Positions 1 to 8,850 of a stretch of DNA of 64,000 bases are shown one piece after another. Source of the stretch: an uncultured Saprospiraceae bacterium. GTDB lineage: Bacteria; Bacteroidota; Bacteroidia; Chitinophagales; Saprospiraceae. Where the stretch lies: positions 1 through 64,000 of the forward strand of contig CALFWO010000027.1 of NCBI GenBank assembly GCA_937928045.1, given 5' to 3'. Below the pieces are notes generated by a model, which ran no database searches, was not told the origin of the DNA, and was given only the letters and a program-made list of their open reading frames with translations. Position numbers and translations under genes: made by a program. Each line of letters begins with the position of its first letter. Position 1 is the stretch's first letter.

Positions 1-81
1 TGTTGGTTGTCTTGCATTCCGCAAATGTACAGTTCTGATTCATTTAGTAATCCATTATCTCGAACTAATTCAATGTTAATT

Positions 82-114
82 TTTTAGCTCAATTAAAATA
101 TTTAAATACCTTTA
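82..114 (+). promoter_or_regulatory. possible promoter of the small membrane protein gene
   Basis: TACCTTTA at 107-114 is one base from the Bacteroidota -7 box TAnnTTTG. A T-rich stretch about 21 bases upstream could serve as the -33 element. The start codon at 137 would then have a leader of roughly 15-20 bases. This is a weak, motif-only call. Confidence 0.3.
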
Positions 115-136
115 CTTGTAACCAAAAATTTAATCA

Positions 137-535
137 ATGAGGTATATTATTTTCATCCTTGCATTAGGGTTTTTTTCAGGAATACAAAATCAAGCTTTGG
201 CAGTTGTTACTCCTGTGGAATCAGAAGTAAATCATGAAAAGAACAACTTGCAAGTTGTTAGCGCAGCGGATAAAAAGGAATTAAAAAAACAAAAGAAACT
301 GAATAAGTTTCAAAAGCGACTTGATAAAATAAATGCCAAAAGAGTTAAAAAAGGTAAGAAGGCTATTGAAATAGATTTCTCAGATCCTACTGAAAAGTGG
401 TTGTGGTTTGGATTGGTATTACTGGCAGCGGCTATCATCTTAGGAGTCTTGCCAATCGTTTGGGCACTAGCGGGTCTAGTTGGATTGGCTGGTTTTGTCT
501 GTTTACTAATATGGGCCGTTAAAAAATTCGCCTAA
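137..535 (+). CDS. small lysine-rich membrane protein, function unknown
   Basis: I do not recognise a named family. The 132-residue protein starts with a signal peptide-like segment (residues 1-23, ending around ALA). A strongly basic, charged stretch follows (about 45-80, many KK and KR pairs). The C-terminal 45 residues are hydrophobic, enough for one long or two short membrane spans, and end in KKFA. Small proteins with a charged middle and two C-terminal spans are common in Bacteroidota and mostly uncharacterised. It stands alone, followed by a strong terminator shared with the convergent DHFR gene. Coding is supported by the clean frame, the signal peptide and the charge pattern. Confidence 0.7.
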   Translation: MRYIIFILALGFFSGIQNQALAVVTPVESEVNHEKNNLQVVSAADKKELKKQKKLNKFQKRLDKINAKRVKKGKKAIEIDFSDPTEKWLWFGLVLLAAAIILGVLPIVWALAGLVGLAGFVCLLIWAVKKFA

Positions 536-551
536 TCGACTTTTATAAATA

Positions 552-589
552 AAAAAAGGCTTGATGAAATTCATCAAGCCTTTTTTTTA
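552..589. terminator. bidirectional intrinsic terminator
   Basis: An inverted repeat with arms AAAGGCTTGATGAA and TTCATCAAGCCTTT is flanked by A and T runs. It sits between the convergent genes ending at 535 (+) and 587 (-), so it can end transcripts from both sides. Confidence 0.85.
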
Positions 590-1084
590 TTTCCTGTGGT
601 ATTCCAGAAAGCGGTGATTCAATTTATTTTTTTCATCCAAGACCCCTTCAGTTGAGTTTTTTAGTTCCCATTCTTCTTTCTTCCATTCCGGAAATAAAAT
701 TAAATCTTCTCCTTCTATATCAACTTCAACTTCTGTAATATATAACCTATCTGTTTGCGGCAAGGCGGCTTTATATATTTCTCCTCCTCCGATAATAAAG
801 GCTTCCTCTTCCTTATTGTCGAAAGCAATTTCTAGTGCTTGTTCTAATTCATGTGTAACTATACAATTTGAAGCAATGTAATATGGGTTTCGGGTAAGAA
901 TAATATTCGTTCTCTTTGGAAGAGGTTTACCAATGGATTCAAAACACTTTCGGCCCATGATAATATGGTGGCCTGAAGTAATTTTTTTGAAATGTTTTAA
1001 GTCTGCAGGAAGATACCAAGGTAAGTCATTATCTTTTCCAATTACTTGTCCGTTAGCCATTGCCACGATTGCAGATACTATCAT
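587..1084 (-). CDS. folA: dihydrofolate reductase
   Basis: Reduces dihydrofolate to tetrahydrofolate with NADPH, feeding thymidylate, purine and methionine synthesis in the cytosol. The 165-residue length is normal for chromosomal DHFR. Family signatures are visible in order: the N-terminal strand with A-MA-N-IG, the DLPW loop, the FKKITSGH helix with the MGRKCFESIG cofactor motif, and IIGGGEIY near residue 100, followed by the TEV strand. The start is the ATG at 1084. A CGAAGCTA element on the plus strand at 1100-1107 reads TAGCTTCG on the coding strand, close to the -7 promoter box, giving a short leader. It appears monocistronic; in many bacteria folA follows thyA, which is not seen here. 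Confidence 0.95.
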   Translation of the reverse strand: MIVSAIVAMANGQVIGKDNDLPWYLPADLKHFKKITSGHHIIMGRKCFESIGKPLPKRTNIILTRNPYYIASNCIVTHELEQALEIAFDNKEEEAFIIGGGEIYKAALPQTDRLYITEVEVDIEGEDLILFPEWKKEEWELKNSTEGVLDEKNKLNHRFLEYHRK

Positions 1085-1136
1085 GATAGAAAATTTCTGC
1101 GAAGCTAAATATAAATTTCTTTAAGAGGAATAATTC

Positions 1137-2309
1137 CTAAGAATTATCAGCCTGGATCGTGGCCAGTAAAGCTTCCAAAGAAGATGTATCTTCATTCACA
1201 AGTTTGGAAGCTTGAATTCCTTGGTTGATTATAACCAAGGCTTTATCTTTTTGACCTGTCTTGTTGTAAAGAGAAGCCAGTGTTTCAAAGGCATATCCTT
1301 TTGGCGCTAATGCAATTGATTTTTTAGCCCACTTAATTGCAGACTTCAAAAGTTTGGGATCATCAATAACCTGATAAAAAGTCCAAGCAATATCATTTAG
1401 TTCTGGCGCATTAGCTTCTTTATTTTTTTTCATGAACGTTTTAGCTGCTAGACCAAAATTCTGACGATCTCCTTTCTGTCTAAAATAAGCCATTCTAAAA
1501 TTGGCTGATTCCTTCTTTGCTGTTTTTGGGTTTGCTTTTTTAAACAATGCGTCCAACTTTGCCAATTCTTCTGGCTTCATATCTAGATTAGATTCCAAAT
1601 ATATTAAGTCACTGATTTTAGCTTCTACGGACTCTTCACCGAACTTTTGTATAAATGCAGATTTATTTTTTAGTAAAAAATCAAAAAGTTTGGTATCTGT
1701 ATCCGAAGTATACATATATACGAACTCCATTTTTTCATCAAGAGAAAGGTCTTTTGCTGATTCCAAATAAGCTTCTGCAACAGGTAGGTGAGAACCATTT
1801 TGCATGGAATAGTTTTTATCAATATAGTCTAACAAAAACTCTGGATCTCTGTTTCCCGCCGCAAACTTTTGGGCCATTGCATCATTTGTTTGAGATCCTT
1901 CCTGAGCAACATTTGCCAACTCTATCAAAGCGCTTTCATCGTGGTATCCAAGTCCTCTGTGAACCGCTTTTCCATCGCCATTAATAAAAAGCAATGTGGG
2001 ATAAGCTGATACTCCATACTTTCGAGCCAATTCTGGTCCTTCTCCTTTTTCCATATCAATCTTGGCATTGATAAATGTTTCATTGAAGTAAGAAGCGACT
2101 AGTTCATTAGTAAAAATATTTTTATCCATTGCTTTGCAAGGTCCGCACCATGTTGTATAAGCATCAACAAAAACCATTTTTTTCTCAGCGCTAGCCTTGG
2201 CCAAAATAGCACTCCAATCTTCTTTGATGAAATCAATCTTTGTTGCTCCTTGACCAAAAAGTGTAAACGCTGCAAAGATTAGTAAGGGTAGAAAAAGGAA
2301 TTTTTTCAT
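1137..2309 (-). CDS. secreted thioredoxin-fold protein with C-terminal helical repeats
   Basis: A 390-residue protein with a signal peptide (1-20, ending FGQ). A thioredoxin-like domain covers about residues 25-130, with the redox motif WCGPCK (Cys55, Cys58) and the cis-Pro strand YPTLLF. About 250 helical residues follow, with TPR-like character near the C-terminus (around 330-380, AKKSIALAPKGYAFETLASLYNKTGQ). It is probably periplasmic and either reduces or forms disulfides in exported proteins. The partner is unknown. A paralogue of the same build lies immediately upstream (2349-3515), 39 bases away, so the two form a tandem duplicate pair, probably cotranscribed with the paralogue first. 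DUF255-like proteins are an alternative, but the WCGPCK motif and length fit a thioredoxin family protein better. Confidence 0.88.
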   Translation of the reverse strand: MKKFLFLPLLIFAAFTLFGQGATKIDFIKEDWSAILAKASAEKKMVFVDAYTTWCGPCKAMDKNIFTNELVASYFNETFINAKIDMEKGEGPELARKYGVSAYPTLLFINGDGKAVHRGLGYHDESALIELANVAQEGSQTNDAMAQKFAAGNRDPEFLLDYIDKNYSMQNGSHLPVAEAYLESAKDLSLDEKMEFVYMYTSDTDTKLFDFLLKNKSAFIQKFGEESVEAKISDLIYLESNLDMKPEELAKLDALFKKANPKTAKKESANFRMAYFRQKGDRQNFGLAAKTFMKKNKEANAPELNDIAWTFYQVIDDPKLLKSAIKWAKKSIALAPKGYAFETLASLYNKTGQKDKALVIINQGIQASKLVNEDTSSLEALLATIQADNS

Positions 2310-2348
2310 TTACTTTTATTTATAATTGTAGCAATGCTCGGGCCAGAA

Positions 2349-3515
2349 TTATGCGCTTTCGTATTTCTTAAGAAATCTAATAGCCATAGACTCTTTCTGT
2401 CGATCTCCTTTGGATAATTCTATTGCTTTTTTCGCCTCCGCAATCGCCAACATCTTTTCATTATTATTAAATAACATCTCGGCATAGTGCAAGTGATATT
2501 CTGGCAGATCTCCCAATTCTGAAGCCATTTTTGCCAACTTCAAAGACTCGGTTTGCAATTTTGCATGATCTGGAAACCCTGAATTAATTTGAGCACTCAT
2601 GTTGAATAACTTTGAAGGGTCACTACTTGCAAATTTCTTTTTAAAAGTTTTTATCGCTTTTGAAAAGCCATCTGCGTCTTTCATTGCAAATGTAAAATCC
2701 ATTTCTGCTTTAACATTAAACTGTTCACTCAACGCAGGGTGGTGAGTCTTCATTTTCGCCATCGCTTCTTCCTTTAGATCTATAGAAGAATACTCAATAG
2801 ATTTTTTCAAAGTTCGCTCACATGCCTTTTTTATCTTCACCAAATAAACTTCTTTGCCAACCAGTGGAACAATCTTTTTTTCTCTATCCGTTACTTGCGA
2901 AAAAATTCTTGAATCTGCTTCTACCAATGCGTCAAACATAAACTGAAGGTTGGCTGAAGAATTCAGATTGTCTTGACTTTTCAAATAGCTATTCGCAATC
3001 TTTCCGCTGGATTTTCCCGACTTGATTAAAGCCTTTACATATTTGTGAACCAACTCTGGACTACGATCTCCTGCTTCGTACAAAGCTGCATATTCTGAAC
3101 TATAATCTACCTTAGACAAAATTGAAGCTCCCAGACTTAAGAAATTATCAACATTTTGTGCTCCCTTGACTTTTTGAACAACTTTACCTTTCCCATCGAT
3201 GAAATATAATGTGGGATATGCCTGTACTGGATATTTCTGTTGAAATTTTATTCCATCCTTTTTTTCCATGTCTATCTTCATAGAGACAAACTTCTCATTA
3301 AAGAAGTCGCCAACTTTTTGGTCCGTAAAAACAGTCTTTGCCATTCTTTTGCAAGGGCCACACCAAGTAGTATACGCATCTACAAAAATCACTTTTTCTT
3401 CTACTGCGGCTTTTTCAAGTGCGTCTTCCCAAGTTCCCTCGAAAAATTCAATGCCGGTGGCCGAAGAAACTGTATTCATCGAGATAAAGAGCAGACCAAT
3501 TAAGAAATATTTCAT
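2349..3515 (-). CDS. secreted thioredoxin-fold protein, paralogue of the downstream gene
   Basis: 388 residues from the ATG at 3515; a GTG one codon upstream is also in frame. It has a signal peptide (about 1-19). The thioredoxin-like domain carries FVDAYTTWCGPCKRM (Cys52, Cys55) and the YPTLYF cis-Pro strand, and a long helical C-terminal half follows with a TPR-like end. The segment around the CxxC is nearly identical to that of the downstream protein (same VDAYTTWCGPCK core), while the C-terminal halves have diverged strongly. That pattern suggests duplication followed by specialisation of the non-catalytic part, perhaps for different client proteins. It should be the first gene of a two-gene unit. 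Confidence 0.87.
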   Translation of the reverse strand: MKYFLIGLLFISMNTVSSATGIEFFEGTWEDALEKAAVEEKVIFVDAYTTWCGPCKRMAKTVFTDQKVGDFFNEKFVSMKIDMEKKDGIKFQQKYPVQAYPTLYFIDGKGKVVQKVKGAQNVDNFLSLGASILSKVDYSSEYAALYEAGDRSPELVHKYVKALIKSGKSSGKIANSYLKSQDNLNSSANLQFMFDALVEADSRIFSQVTDREKKIVPLVGKEVYLVKIKKACERTLKKSIEYSSIDLKEEAMAKMKTHHPALSEQFNVKAEMDFTFAMKDADGFSKAIKTFKKKFASSDPSKLFNMSAQINSGFPDHAKLQTESLKLAKMASELGDLPEYHLHYAEMLFNNNEKMLAIAEAKKAIELSKGDRQKESMAIRFLKKYESA

Positions 3516-3661
3516 CACAAATTTTTTGTTGTCAAGATAATGGTATTCACATTCTTATGCATTGCTAACCAGTGAACTCAGCACATAATGATGCAAGTTT
3601 AAGGGATATTTAACCCTTGAAACGAAAAATGAATCTTATAGTTGTTGTTTTGGAAGCTTGT

Positions 3662-4576
3662 TTAAAGCTTAAAGGCAGCTAGTTTCTGAAATTCCTTCAC
3701 TCGCTTATTAATCTGAGCCTTATTGAGTGATTTCAATCTAGTGATACCAAATTCTTCGACACAGAATGAAGCCATGGCAGAACCATAAATCATTGCTCGC
3801 TTGAAATTCTCAAAACTGAGTGAACTTGTAGAAGCTAAATATCCCATAAATCCACCCGCGAAGGTGTCACCTGCTCCTGTTGGGTCAAAAACCTCAGCCA
3901 AAGGCATTGCTGGTGCATAAAACATTTTACCATCCATAAAAAGAAGTGCTCCATGCTCACCTTTTTTGATCACTAAAACCTTAGGTCCCATCTTATGGAT
4001 GACTTTGGCCGCTTTAACAAGGGAGTATTCTCCTGACAATTGTCTGGCTTCTTCGTCATTGATTGTTAAAAGATCTACTTTCTTCAGTACTTTTTTTAAA
4101 CTCGGCATGGCAACATCCATCCAAAAGTTCATAGTATCCAAAGCAATCAACTTTGGCTTTTTAGCCATTTGCTTAACAACTTTCATTTGAATTTCAGGCG
4201 TGAGATTACCTAGCATAACAAATTTTGCATCCCTATAATGCTTAGGAAGTTTCGGGTTGAAGGTGGCCAACACATTCAGCTCTGTTGCCAAAGTGTCTCT
4301 AGAATTCATGTTATTGTGGTACTTTCCAGCCCAAAAAAATGATTTTTCGCCTTCTTTGATTTCCAAACCGGCCAAATCAATTCCTCTTTTGGTCATATAT
4401 TTCATCTCAGCCTCGGGAAAATCATCTCCAACGACGGAAACCAATCGGATATCTTTAACAAAATACGAAGCTGCAATACTTGCATAAGTGGCTGCTCCTC
4501 CGACAATTCGGTCGGCTTTTCCATAAGGGGTTTCAATAGAATCAAAGGCAACGGTACCAACAGTAACTAAACTCAT
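3662..4576 (-). CDS. PfkB-family sugar or nucleoside kinase
   Basis: Transfers phosphate from ATP to a sugar or nucleoside hydroxyl in the cytosol; the substrate cannot be read from the sequence. The 304-residue ribokinase fold is complete. It has a substrate-side GG motif (VGGAATYASIAA, 26-36), the SVVGDDFP strand (47-54) and the C-terminal signature DPTGAGDTFAGGF (231-243), with the GAGD anion hole and catalytic base Asp237. Bacteroidota carry a conserved single-copy PfkB protein of this length beginning with VGTVAFDSIETP, which this matches. There is no neighbouring sugar transporter or catabolic operon, so a housekeeping role is more likely than use of an exotic sugar. Confidence 0.88.
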   Translation of the reverse strand: MSLVTVGTVAFDSIETPYGKADRIVGGAATYASIAASYFVKDIRLVSVVGDDFPEAEMKYMTKRGIDLAGLEIKEGEKSFFWAGKYHNNMNSRDTLATELNVLATFNPKLPKHYRDAKFVMLGNLTPEIQMKVVKQMAKKPKLIALDTMNFWMDVAMPSLKKVLKKVDLLTINDEEARQLSGEYSLVKAAKVIHKMGPKVLVIKKGEHGALLFMDGKMFYAPAMPLAEVFDPTGAGDTFAGGFMGYLASTSSLSFENFKRAMIYGSAMASFCVEEFGITRLKSLNKAQINKRVKEFQKLAAFKL

Positions 4577-4606
4577 AAAAAAAATTAAATTTATTTGCCC
4601 GTAAAG

Positions 4607-4638
4607 ATTGCACTTTTTGATTGAAGTACGTAGATTTG
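4607..4638 (+). promoter_or_regulatory. likely promoter of tRNA-Asn
   Basis: TAGATTTG at 4631-4638 matches the Bacteroidota -7 box TAnnTTTG exactly. ATTG at 4607-4610, one base from TTTG, lies 20 bases upstream, which is the expected spacing. The tRNA starts 28 bases after the box. Confidence 0.55.
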
Positions 4639-4666
4639 CGTCCGCTTAAATAAAAAAGCGATAAAA

Positions 4667-4740
4667 GCTCCCTTAGCTCAGCTGGTTAGAGCATCTGACT
4701 GTTAATCAGAGGGTCCAAGGTTCGAGTCCTTGAGGGAGCG
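4667..4740 (+). tRNA. tRNA-Asn(GTT)
   Basis: The 74 bases fold into a full cloverleaf. The acceptor arms are GCTCCCT and AGGGAGC with discriminator G. The D arm is GCTC/GAGC with an AGCTGGTTA loop. The anticodon arm is TCTGA/TCAGA with loop CTGTTAA, so the anticodon is GTT. The T arm is CAAGG/CCTTG with loop TTCGAGT. CCA is not encoded, as is usual in this phylum. A terminator follows directly. Confidence 0.97.
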
Positions 4741-4748
4741 CAAAATAA

Positions 4749-4779
4749 AGGTCTTATTCTTCGGAATGAGGCCTTTTTT
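4749..4779 (+). terminator. terminator of tRNA-Asn
   Basis: GGTCTTATTC and GAATGAGGCC pair across a TTCG tetraloop, with two G-T wobbles, followed by TTTTTTG. It lies nine bases after the tRNA. Confidence 0.8.
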
Positions 4780-4982
4780 GTTTTAAAGACTTTTCCTTCA
4801 TTTAATTTAACAAAATATTAGGATTTCTATAATTCAATCTGCCTTGCGAATCCCGCCAAACAAGGCTATTTTCCAAACTGGTTTGTTTTGGAACAATAAC
4901 AGTTGTTTTTTCGTATTAATAGGTTGATTGCCAAAGCATTTGGAGTCTCTTTTTTGAGATCGATTTTTAAAGATATTCAAGC
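4780..4982. other. intergenic stretch between the tRNA-Asn terminator and the DUF4175 gene
   Basis: About 200 AT-rich bases without a convincing ORF. A small inverted repeat AACAA-taacag-TTGTT lies near 4893-4908 and is followed by Ts, but its stem is only five pairs. The DUF4175 promoter must lie here, yet I see no clear TAnnTTTG box. Confidence 0.4.
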
Positions 4983-7900
4983 ATGAGTCAGCAGAATAAT
5001 TACAGTGCATTAATTCAAAAACTAGATACTTTCATTCGGAAGTATTATTTGAACCAACTCATCAGAGGTCTGATGTATAGCATCGGACTGGTCGGCTTGC
5101 TATTCTTGTTGATAACACTTTTGGAGTCATACTACTTCTTTGGACAATCCGGACGAAAGGTTTTGTTCTTTTCTTTTATTGGTATCAGCTTCTTGGCAAT
5201 TGCTAAATGGATTTTACTTCCACTAATGCACTTTTTCAATTTGGGTAAAGTTATTTCTCATGAAAAAGCAGCCAACATTATTGGAGATCACTTTGGGGAT
5301 GTCAAAGATAAATTGCTAAATATTTTGCAGTTGAAAAAACAAGCTGGAAACTCTAGCTTAGCAATGGCGGGTATTAATCAAAAGACAGAGGAAATCAAAT
5401 TGGTTTCTTTTCCAAAGGCAATCGACTTGGGAAAAAATAAAAAGTATTTGCGTTACGCTATTCCACCTCTAATGCTTTTGTTTGCAATTTTTTGGATGGC
5501 ACCCAGTCTGATCAAAGATTCGACAGCAAGATTAATAAATAATGGAACTGACTTCGAAAGAGCTGATGCTTTTGCTTTTGCTTTAGTAGATGACCAGCCA
5601 ACTGTTGTTCAATACGACGACTATGATTTGGTGGTAAAAATTGAAGGTGATCAATTGCCAAACGAAGTCTTTATCGATGTTGATAATTATCAATATAGAT
5701 TAACTAAAGATGAAAATGATATTTTCTCTTATCGCTTTTCAAATGTTCAAAAAGACACCAAATTTAAATTATTTGCAGCTGGAGACAGAGGAAGAAAAGT
5801 AGAAAGTAAAGCTTACGATCTTTCCGTATTAAAAAAACCAAATATTACTGGTTTTGATATAGAGTTAGATTATCCATCTTATACCAATCGTAAAGATGAA
5901 ACTTTGCAAAATATTGGAGACCTAGTCGTTCCTCAAGGCACTAAGTTAAAATGGATTTTTAATTCACTCCACACAGATGAGGTTGCAATAAAATTTTCTA
6001 ATACAAAAGAAATTGCTTCTGCAGAAAGATTCTCCAACAATCTTTTCTCTTTCAAAAAAAGAGCTTTGTATGATGAACTCTATAAACTATACATTTCTAA
6101 TGCTGCTTTACCTAAAGCAGATTCTATCAGTTATTCGCTAAATGTTATTCCAGACTTAAAGCCATCTATACAAGTTGAAAAATTTGTAGACAGCTTAGAT
6201 AGTAAACTCTTTTTCTTTGCCGGAGAAGCTGGAGATGACTATGGTTTAAGAAGTTTGACTTTTAACTATCGTGTTTCTAATACAAAAGGTCTACAAGGTG
6301 AATTAGTAAGTGTTCCATTAGAAAAACCAGCTGCCAAGAATATTCAATATACACACAAGTGGGATATTAATGAATTAGAATTGAAGCCCGGTGATAACTT
6401 GAGTTATTACTTTGAAGTTTATGACAACGATGGAATAAATGGCGCCAAATTTTCTCGAACAGAAATTATGAGTTTTGAAGTTCCAACGATAGAAGAGTTT
6501 GAAAAACAAGAATCGGATAACAACGAAGATATAAAGGAAGATCTTAAACAATCGATGGAGGAGTCTAAGAAGATTCAAAAGGAAATGAAAAAACTCCGCG
6601 ATAAGGTTTTGCAGAAAAAAGATTTGGACTGGCAAACCAAAAAAGATCTAGAGAAACTTTTAGAACGTCAAAAAGAATTAGAAAAGAAAATTGAAGAAGC
6701 AAAAAAGAAGTTTGAGGAAAATTTAAAGAACCAAGAACAGTTTGATGAAAAGTCAGAAGATATATTAAAAAAGCAAGAGAAGTTACAAGAACTTTTTGAA
6801 GAAGTAATGAGTGATGAAATGAAAGAACTCATGAAACAGATTGAAGATCTTATGGAAGAAATGAATAAAGACAATGCGCTCGAGATGATGGAGCAAATGG
6901 AAATGAATGATGAGGAATTAGAAATGGAATTGGATCGTCTTACTGAGTTGTTCAAAAATTTAGAGGTAGAAGCCGATATGGAAAAGGCCATTGAAAAATT
7001 AGAAGAACTGGCCAAAGAACAGGAAGAGCTTTCAGAGGAAACAGAAAAAGGAGAAACACCGCAAGAAGAGTTAGAAAAAAAGCAGGAAGAAATAAATGAA
7101 GAGTTTGAAAAACTAGAGGAGAAGATGGAAGAGATCGAAAAGAAAAATGAAGCGTTAGAAAGACCAAAAGATCTTGGAGAAAATAACGAAGAAAAAATGG
7201 ATGAAATCTCTGAGGAAATGAAAGAGAGTAGCGAACAATTGGAACAACAAGAAAATAAAAAAGCTTCTGAATCCCAGAAAAATGCATCGGAAAAGATGCA
7301 GGAAATGGCCGACCAAATGAAAGGTTCAATGGAATCTGGAGAAATGGAGCAGATGGAAGAGGATATGGAAGCTCTGCGTCAACTGCTGGAAAATCTAGTA
7401 AATCTTTCTTTTGATCAAGAAGATGTCATGGACGATGTTGGATCCTCAACGATTAATACGCCGATTTACATTGATCTTGTTCAGCAACAATACAAATTAA
7501 AGGATGATTTCAAGCTGGTAGAAGACAGCTTACAAGCATTAGCTAAGCGGGTTTTTCAGATAGAATCTTTTGTAACGGAAAAAGTAGGTCTAATTAAAAA
7601 GAACTTGGATGAAGGTTTAGACTTGTTAGAGGATCGTAAAAAACCTCAGGCCGCCAACAATCAGCAGCGAACAATGAAAAATGTTAACGATCTAGCGTTA
7701 ATGTTAAATGAAGTGATGCAGCAAATGCAAGAACAGATGTCCAGCATGATGCCTGGAAACCAGAATTGTAGCAAACCTGGCGGAAAGGGTAGTAAACCTG
7801 GAAGTAGTGGACCTGCAGATAAGCTTTCTAAAGGTCAACAGGGATTGAAGGAGATGATGGAAAAAATGAAAGAAGGAGCAAAGAATGGTAAAGGCCCGGG

Positions 7901-8324
7901 GTCAAAAGAATTCGCAAAAATGGCGGCAAAGCAAGCGGCCTTGCAAAAAGCGCTTCGCGAAATGAAAAAAGCGAAGCAAGAACAGGGGCAGGGTGGTCAA
8001 GAGCTTCAGGAAATCATTGATCAAATGAATCAGAATGAAATCGATTTGGTGAATAAACGCTTAACCAATGAGATGATGAAGCGACAACAAGACATCTTAA
8101 CTAAGCTGCTTAAAGCTGAAAATGCCGATCGTCAAAGGGAATATGATAACAAAAGGAAAGCACAAGTAGCGGAGCAAAAAGAAAGAAAAATGCCTCCGAC
8201 AATGGAAGAATACATTAAAAAGCGAGAATCTGAAATTGAACTTTACAAGACTGTAAACCCTGCTTTGCGCCCTTATTACAAGAATTTGGTAGAAGAATAC
8301 ATCAATCAGCTGAAGACTGATTAA
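4983..8324 (+). CDS. DUF4175-family membrane-anchored coiled-coil protein
   Basis: A very large (1113-residue) protein. The N-terminal part has three hydrophobic segments (about 28-48, 58-80 and 155-173), and a folded, probably extracytoplasmic region follows (about 180-500). Residues 500-800 are an extreme glutamate/lysine/methionine-rich coiled coil. A helical C-terminal part contains a glycine/lysine-rich linker (around 920-950). This layout matches the DUF4175 family that is widespread in Bacteroidota, whose function is unknown. A structural or envelope-tethered scaffold role is my inference from the coiled coil. It is followed 60 bases later by an RsbW-like ATPase gene and may share its transcript. 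Antisense ORFs across 6375-7329 are artefacts of the repetitive codons. Confidence 0.85.
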   Translation: MSQQNNYSALIQKLDTFIRKYYLNQLIRGLMYSIGLVGLLFLLITLLESYYFFGQSGRKVLFFSFIGISFLAIAKWILLPLMHFFNLGKVISHEKAANIIGDHFGDVKDKLLNILQLKKQAGNSSLAMAGINQKTEEIKLVSFPKAIDLGKNKKYLRYAIPPLMLLFAIFWMAPSLIKDSTARLINNGTDFERADAFAFALVDDQPTVVQYDDYDLVVKIEGDQLPNEVFIDVDNYQYRLTKDENDIFSYRFSNVQKDTKFKLFAAGDRGRKVESKAYDLSVLKKPNITGFDIELDYPSYTNRKDETLQNIGDLVVPQGTKLKWIFNSLHTDEVAIKFSNTKEIASAERFSNNLFSFKKRALYDELYKLYISNAALPKADSISYSLNVIPDLKPSIQVEKFVDSLDSKLFFFAGEAGDDYGLRSLTFNYRVSNTKGLQGELVSVPLEKPAAKNIQYTHKWDINELELKPGDNLSYYFEVYDNDGINGAKFSRTEIMSFEVPTIEEFEKQESDNNEDIKEDLKQSMEESKKIQKEMKKLRDKVLQKKDLDWQTKKDLEKLLERQKELEKKIEEAKKKFEENLKNQEQFDEKSEDILKKQEKLQELFEEVMSDEMKELMKQIEDLMEEMNKDNALEMMEQMEMNDEELEMELDRLTELFKNLEVEADMEKAIEKLEELAKEQEELSEETEKGETPQEELEKKQEEINEEFEKLEEKMEEIEKKNEALERPKDLGENNEEKMDEISEEMKESSEQLEQQENKKASESQKNASEKMQEMADQMKGSMESGEMEQMEEDMEALRQLLENLVNLSFDQEDVMDDVGSSTINTPIYIDLVQQQYKLKDDFKLVEDSLQALAKRVFQIESFVTEKVGLIKKNLDEGLDLLEDRKKPQAANNQQRTMKNVNDLALMLNEVMQQMQEQMSSMMPGNQNCSKPGGKGSKPGSSGPADKLSKGQQGLKEMMEKMKEGAKNGKGPGSKEFAKMAAKQAALQKALREMKKAKQEQGQGGQELQEIIDQMNQNEIDLVNKRLTNEMMKRQQDILTKLLKAENADRQREYDNKRKAQVAEQKERKMPPTMEEYIKKRESEIELYKTVNPALRPYYKNLVEEYINQLKTD

Positions 8325-8384
8325 TTTTTGGAACCATTTTAGTCTTATTTACGTATTGTATATTGTGCAATCCAGTTTTAATTT

Positions 8385-8792
8385 ATGATCAGTAGTCAAC
8401 AAGAACAGCTTATTTTAGTTTCCGACCCTAAAAATGTCGCTCAGGTAGAGACATTCGTAGAGAAGGTAGCTAAGAAATATGCCATTAGTCCAAATGTCTA
8501 TGGCAACATACTTATTAGTTTAACTGAAGCTGTGACTAACGCAATTAAGCATGGTAACTGTAATGATTCTGAAAAAAATGTAACATTAAACTTAGAATAT
8601 AAGCCGCAAGTATTGTCATTTATCGTTTCTGACCAAGGCCCTGGTTTTGATTTTGAAAACCTACCTGATCCTACCTCTCCAGAAAATCTGCTAAGAATTG
8701 GCGGACGTGGCGTATTTCTTATGCGTCAATTATCTGATGGAGTTAGTTTTCACGACGATGGCCGAACTGTTGAAATTCGATTTCAGCTCTAA
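8385..8792 (+). CDS. RsbW-like anti-sigma regulatory factor / histidine kinase-type ATPase
   Basis: A 135-residue single-domain GHKL ATPase of the HATPase_c_2 type. Visible motifs are the N box (LTEAVTNAIKHGN, about 46-58), the G1 box DQGPGFDFENLPDP (about 85-98) and the G2 region IGGRGVFLMRQLSD. Such proteins act as serine kinases or anti-sigma/anti-anti-sigma switch components and partner with STAS proteins and PP2C (SpoIIE-type) phosphatases. No STAS or sigma gene is adjacent. A SpoIIE-type phosphatase is encoded at 62271-63521, 53 kb away, and could belong to the same switch, which is speculative. The closest visible link is to the DUF4175 gene upstream. Confidence 0.88.
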   Translation: MISSQQEQLILVSDPKNVAQVETFVEKVAKKYAISPNVYGNILISLTEAVTNAIKHGNCNDSEKNVTLNLEYKPQVLSFIVSDQGPGFDFENLPDPTSPENLLRIGGRGVFLMRQLSDGVSFHDDGRTVEIRFQL

Positions 8793-8826
8793 TCCATTTT
8801 TTTATTTCACCCTCTCTTTTTATACC

Positions 8827-8834
8827 TAACTTTA
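8827..8834 (+). promoter_or_regulatory. possible -7 promoter box for ybeY
   Basis: TAACTTTA, one base from TAnnTTTG, sits 16 bases before the ybeY start at 8851, in the 58-base gap after the ATPase gene. Confidence 0.35.
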
Positions 8835-8850
8835 CAACAAGTTTATAGGT

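Noticed and set aside
6375-7329. Long antisense ORFs opposite the DUF4175 gene (three of 86-125 codons)
   Set aside because: They mirror the Glu/Lys/Met-rich coiled-coil codons of the sense gene and give Ser/Phe-rich proteins with no motif; the sense frame is clearly the real one.
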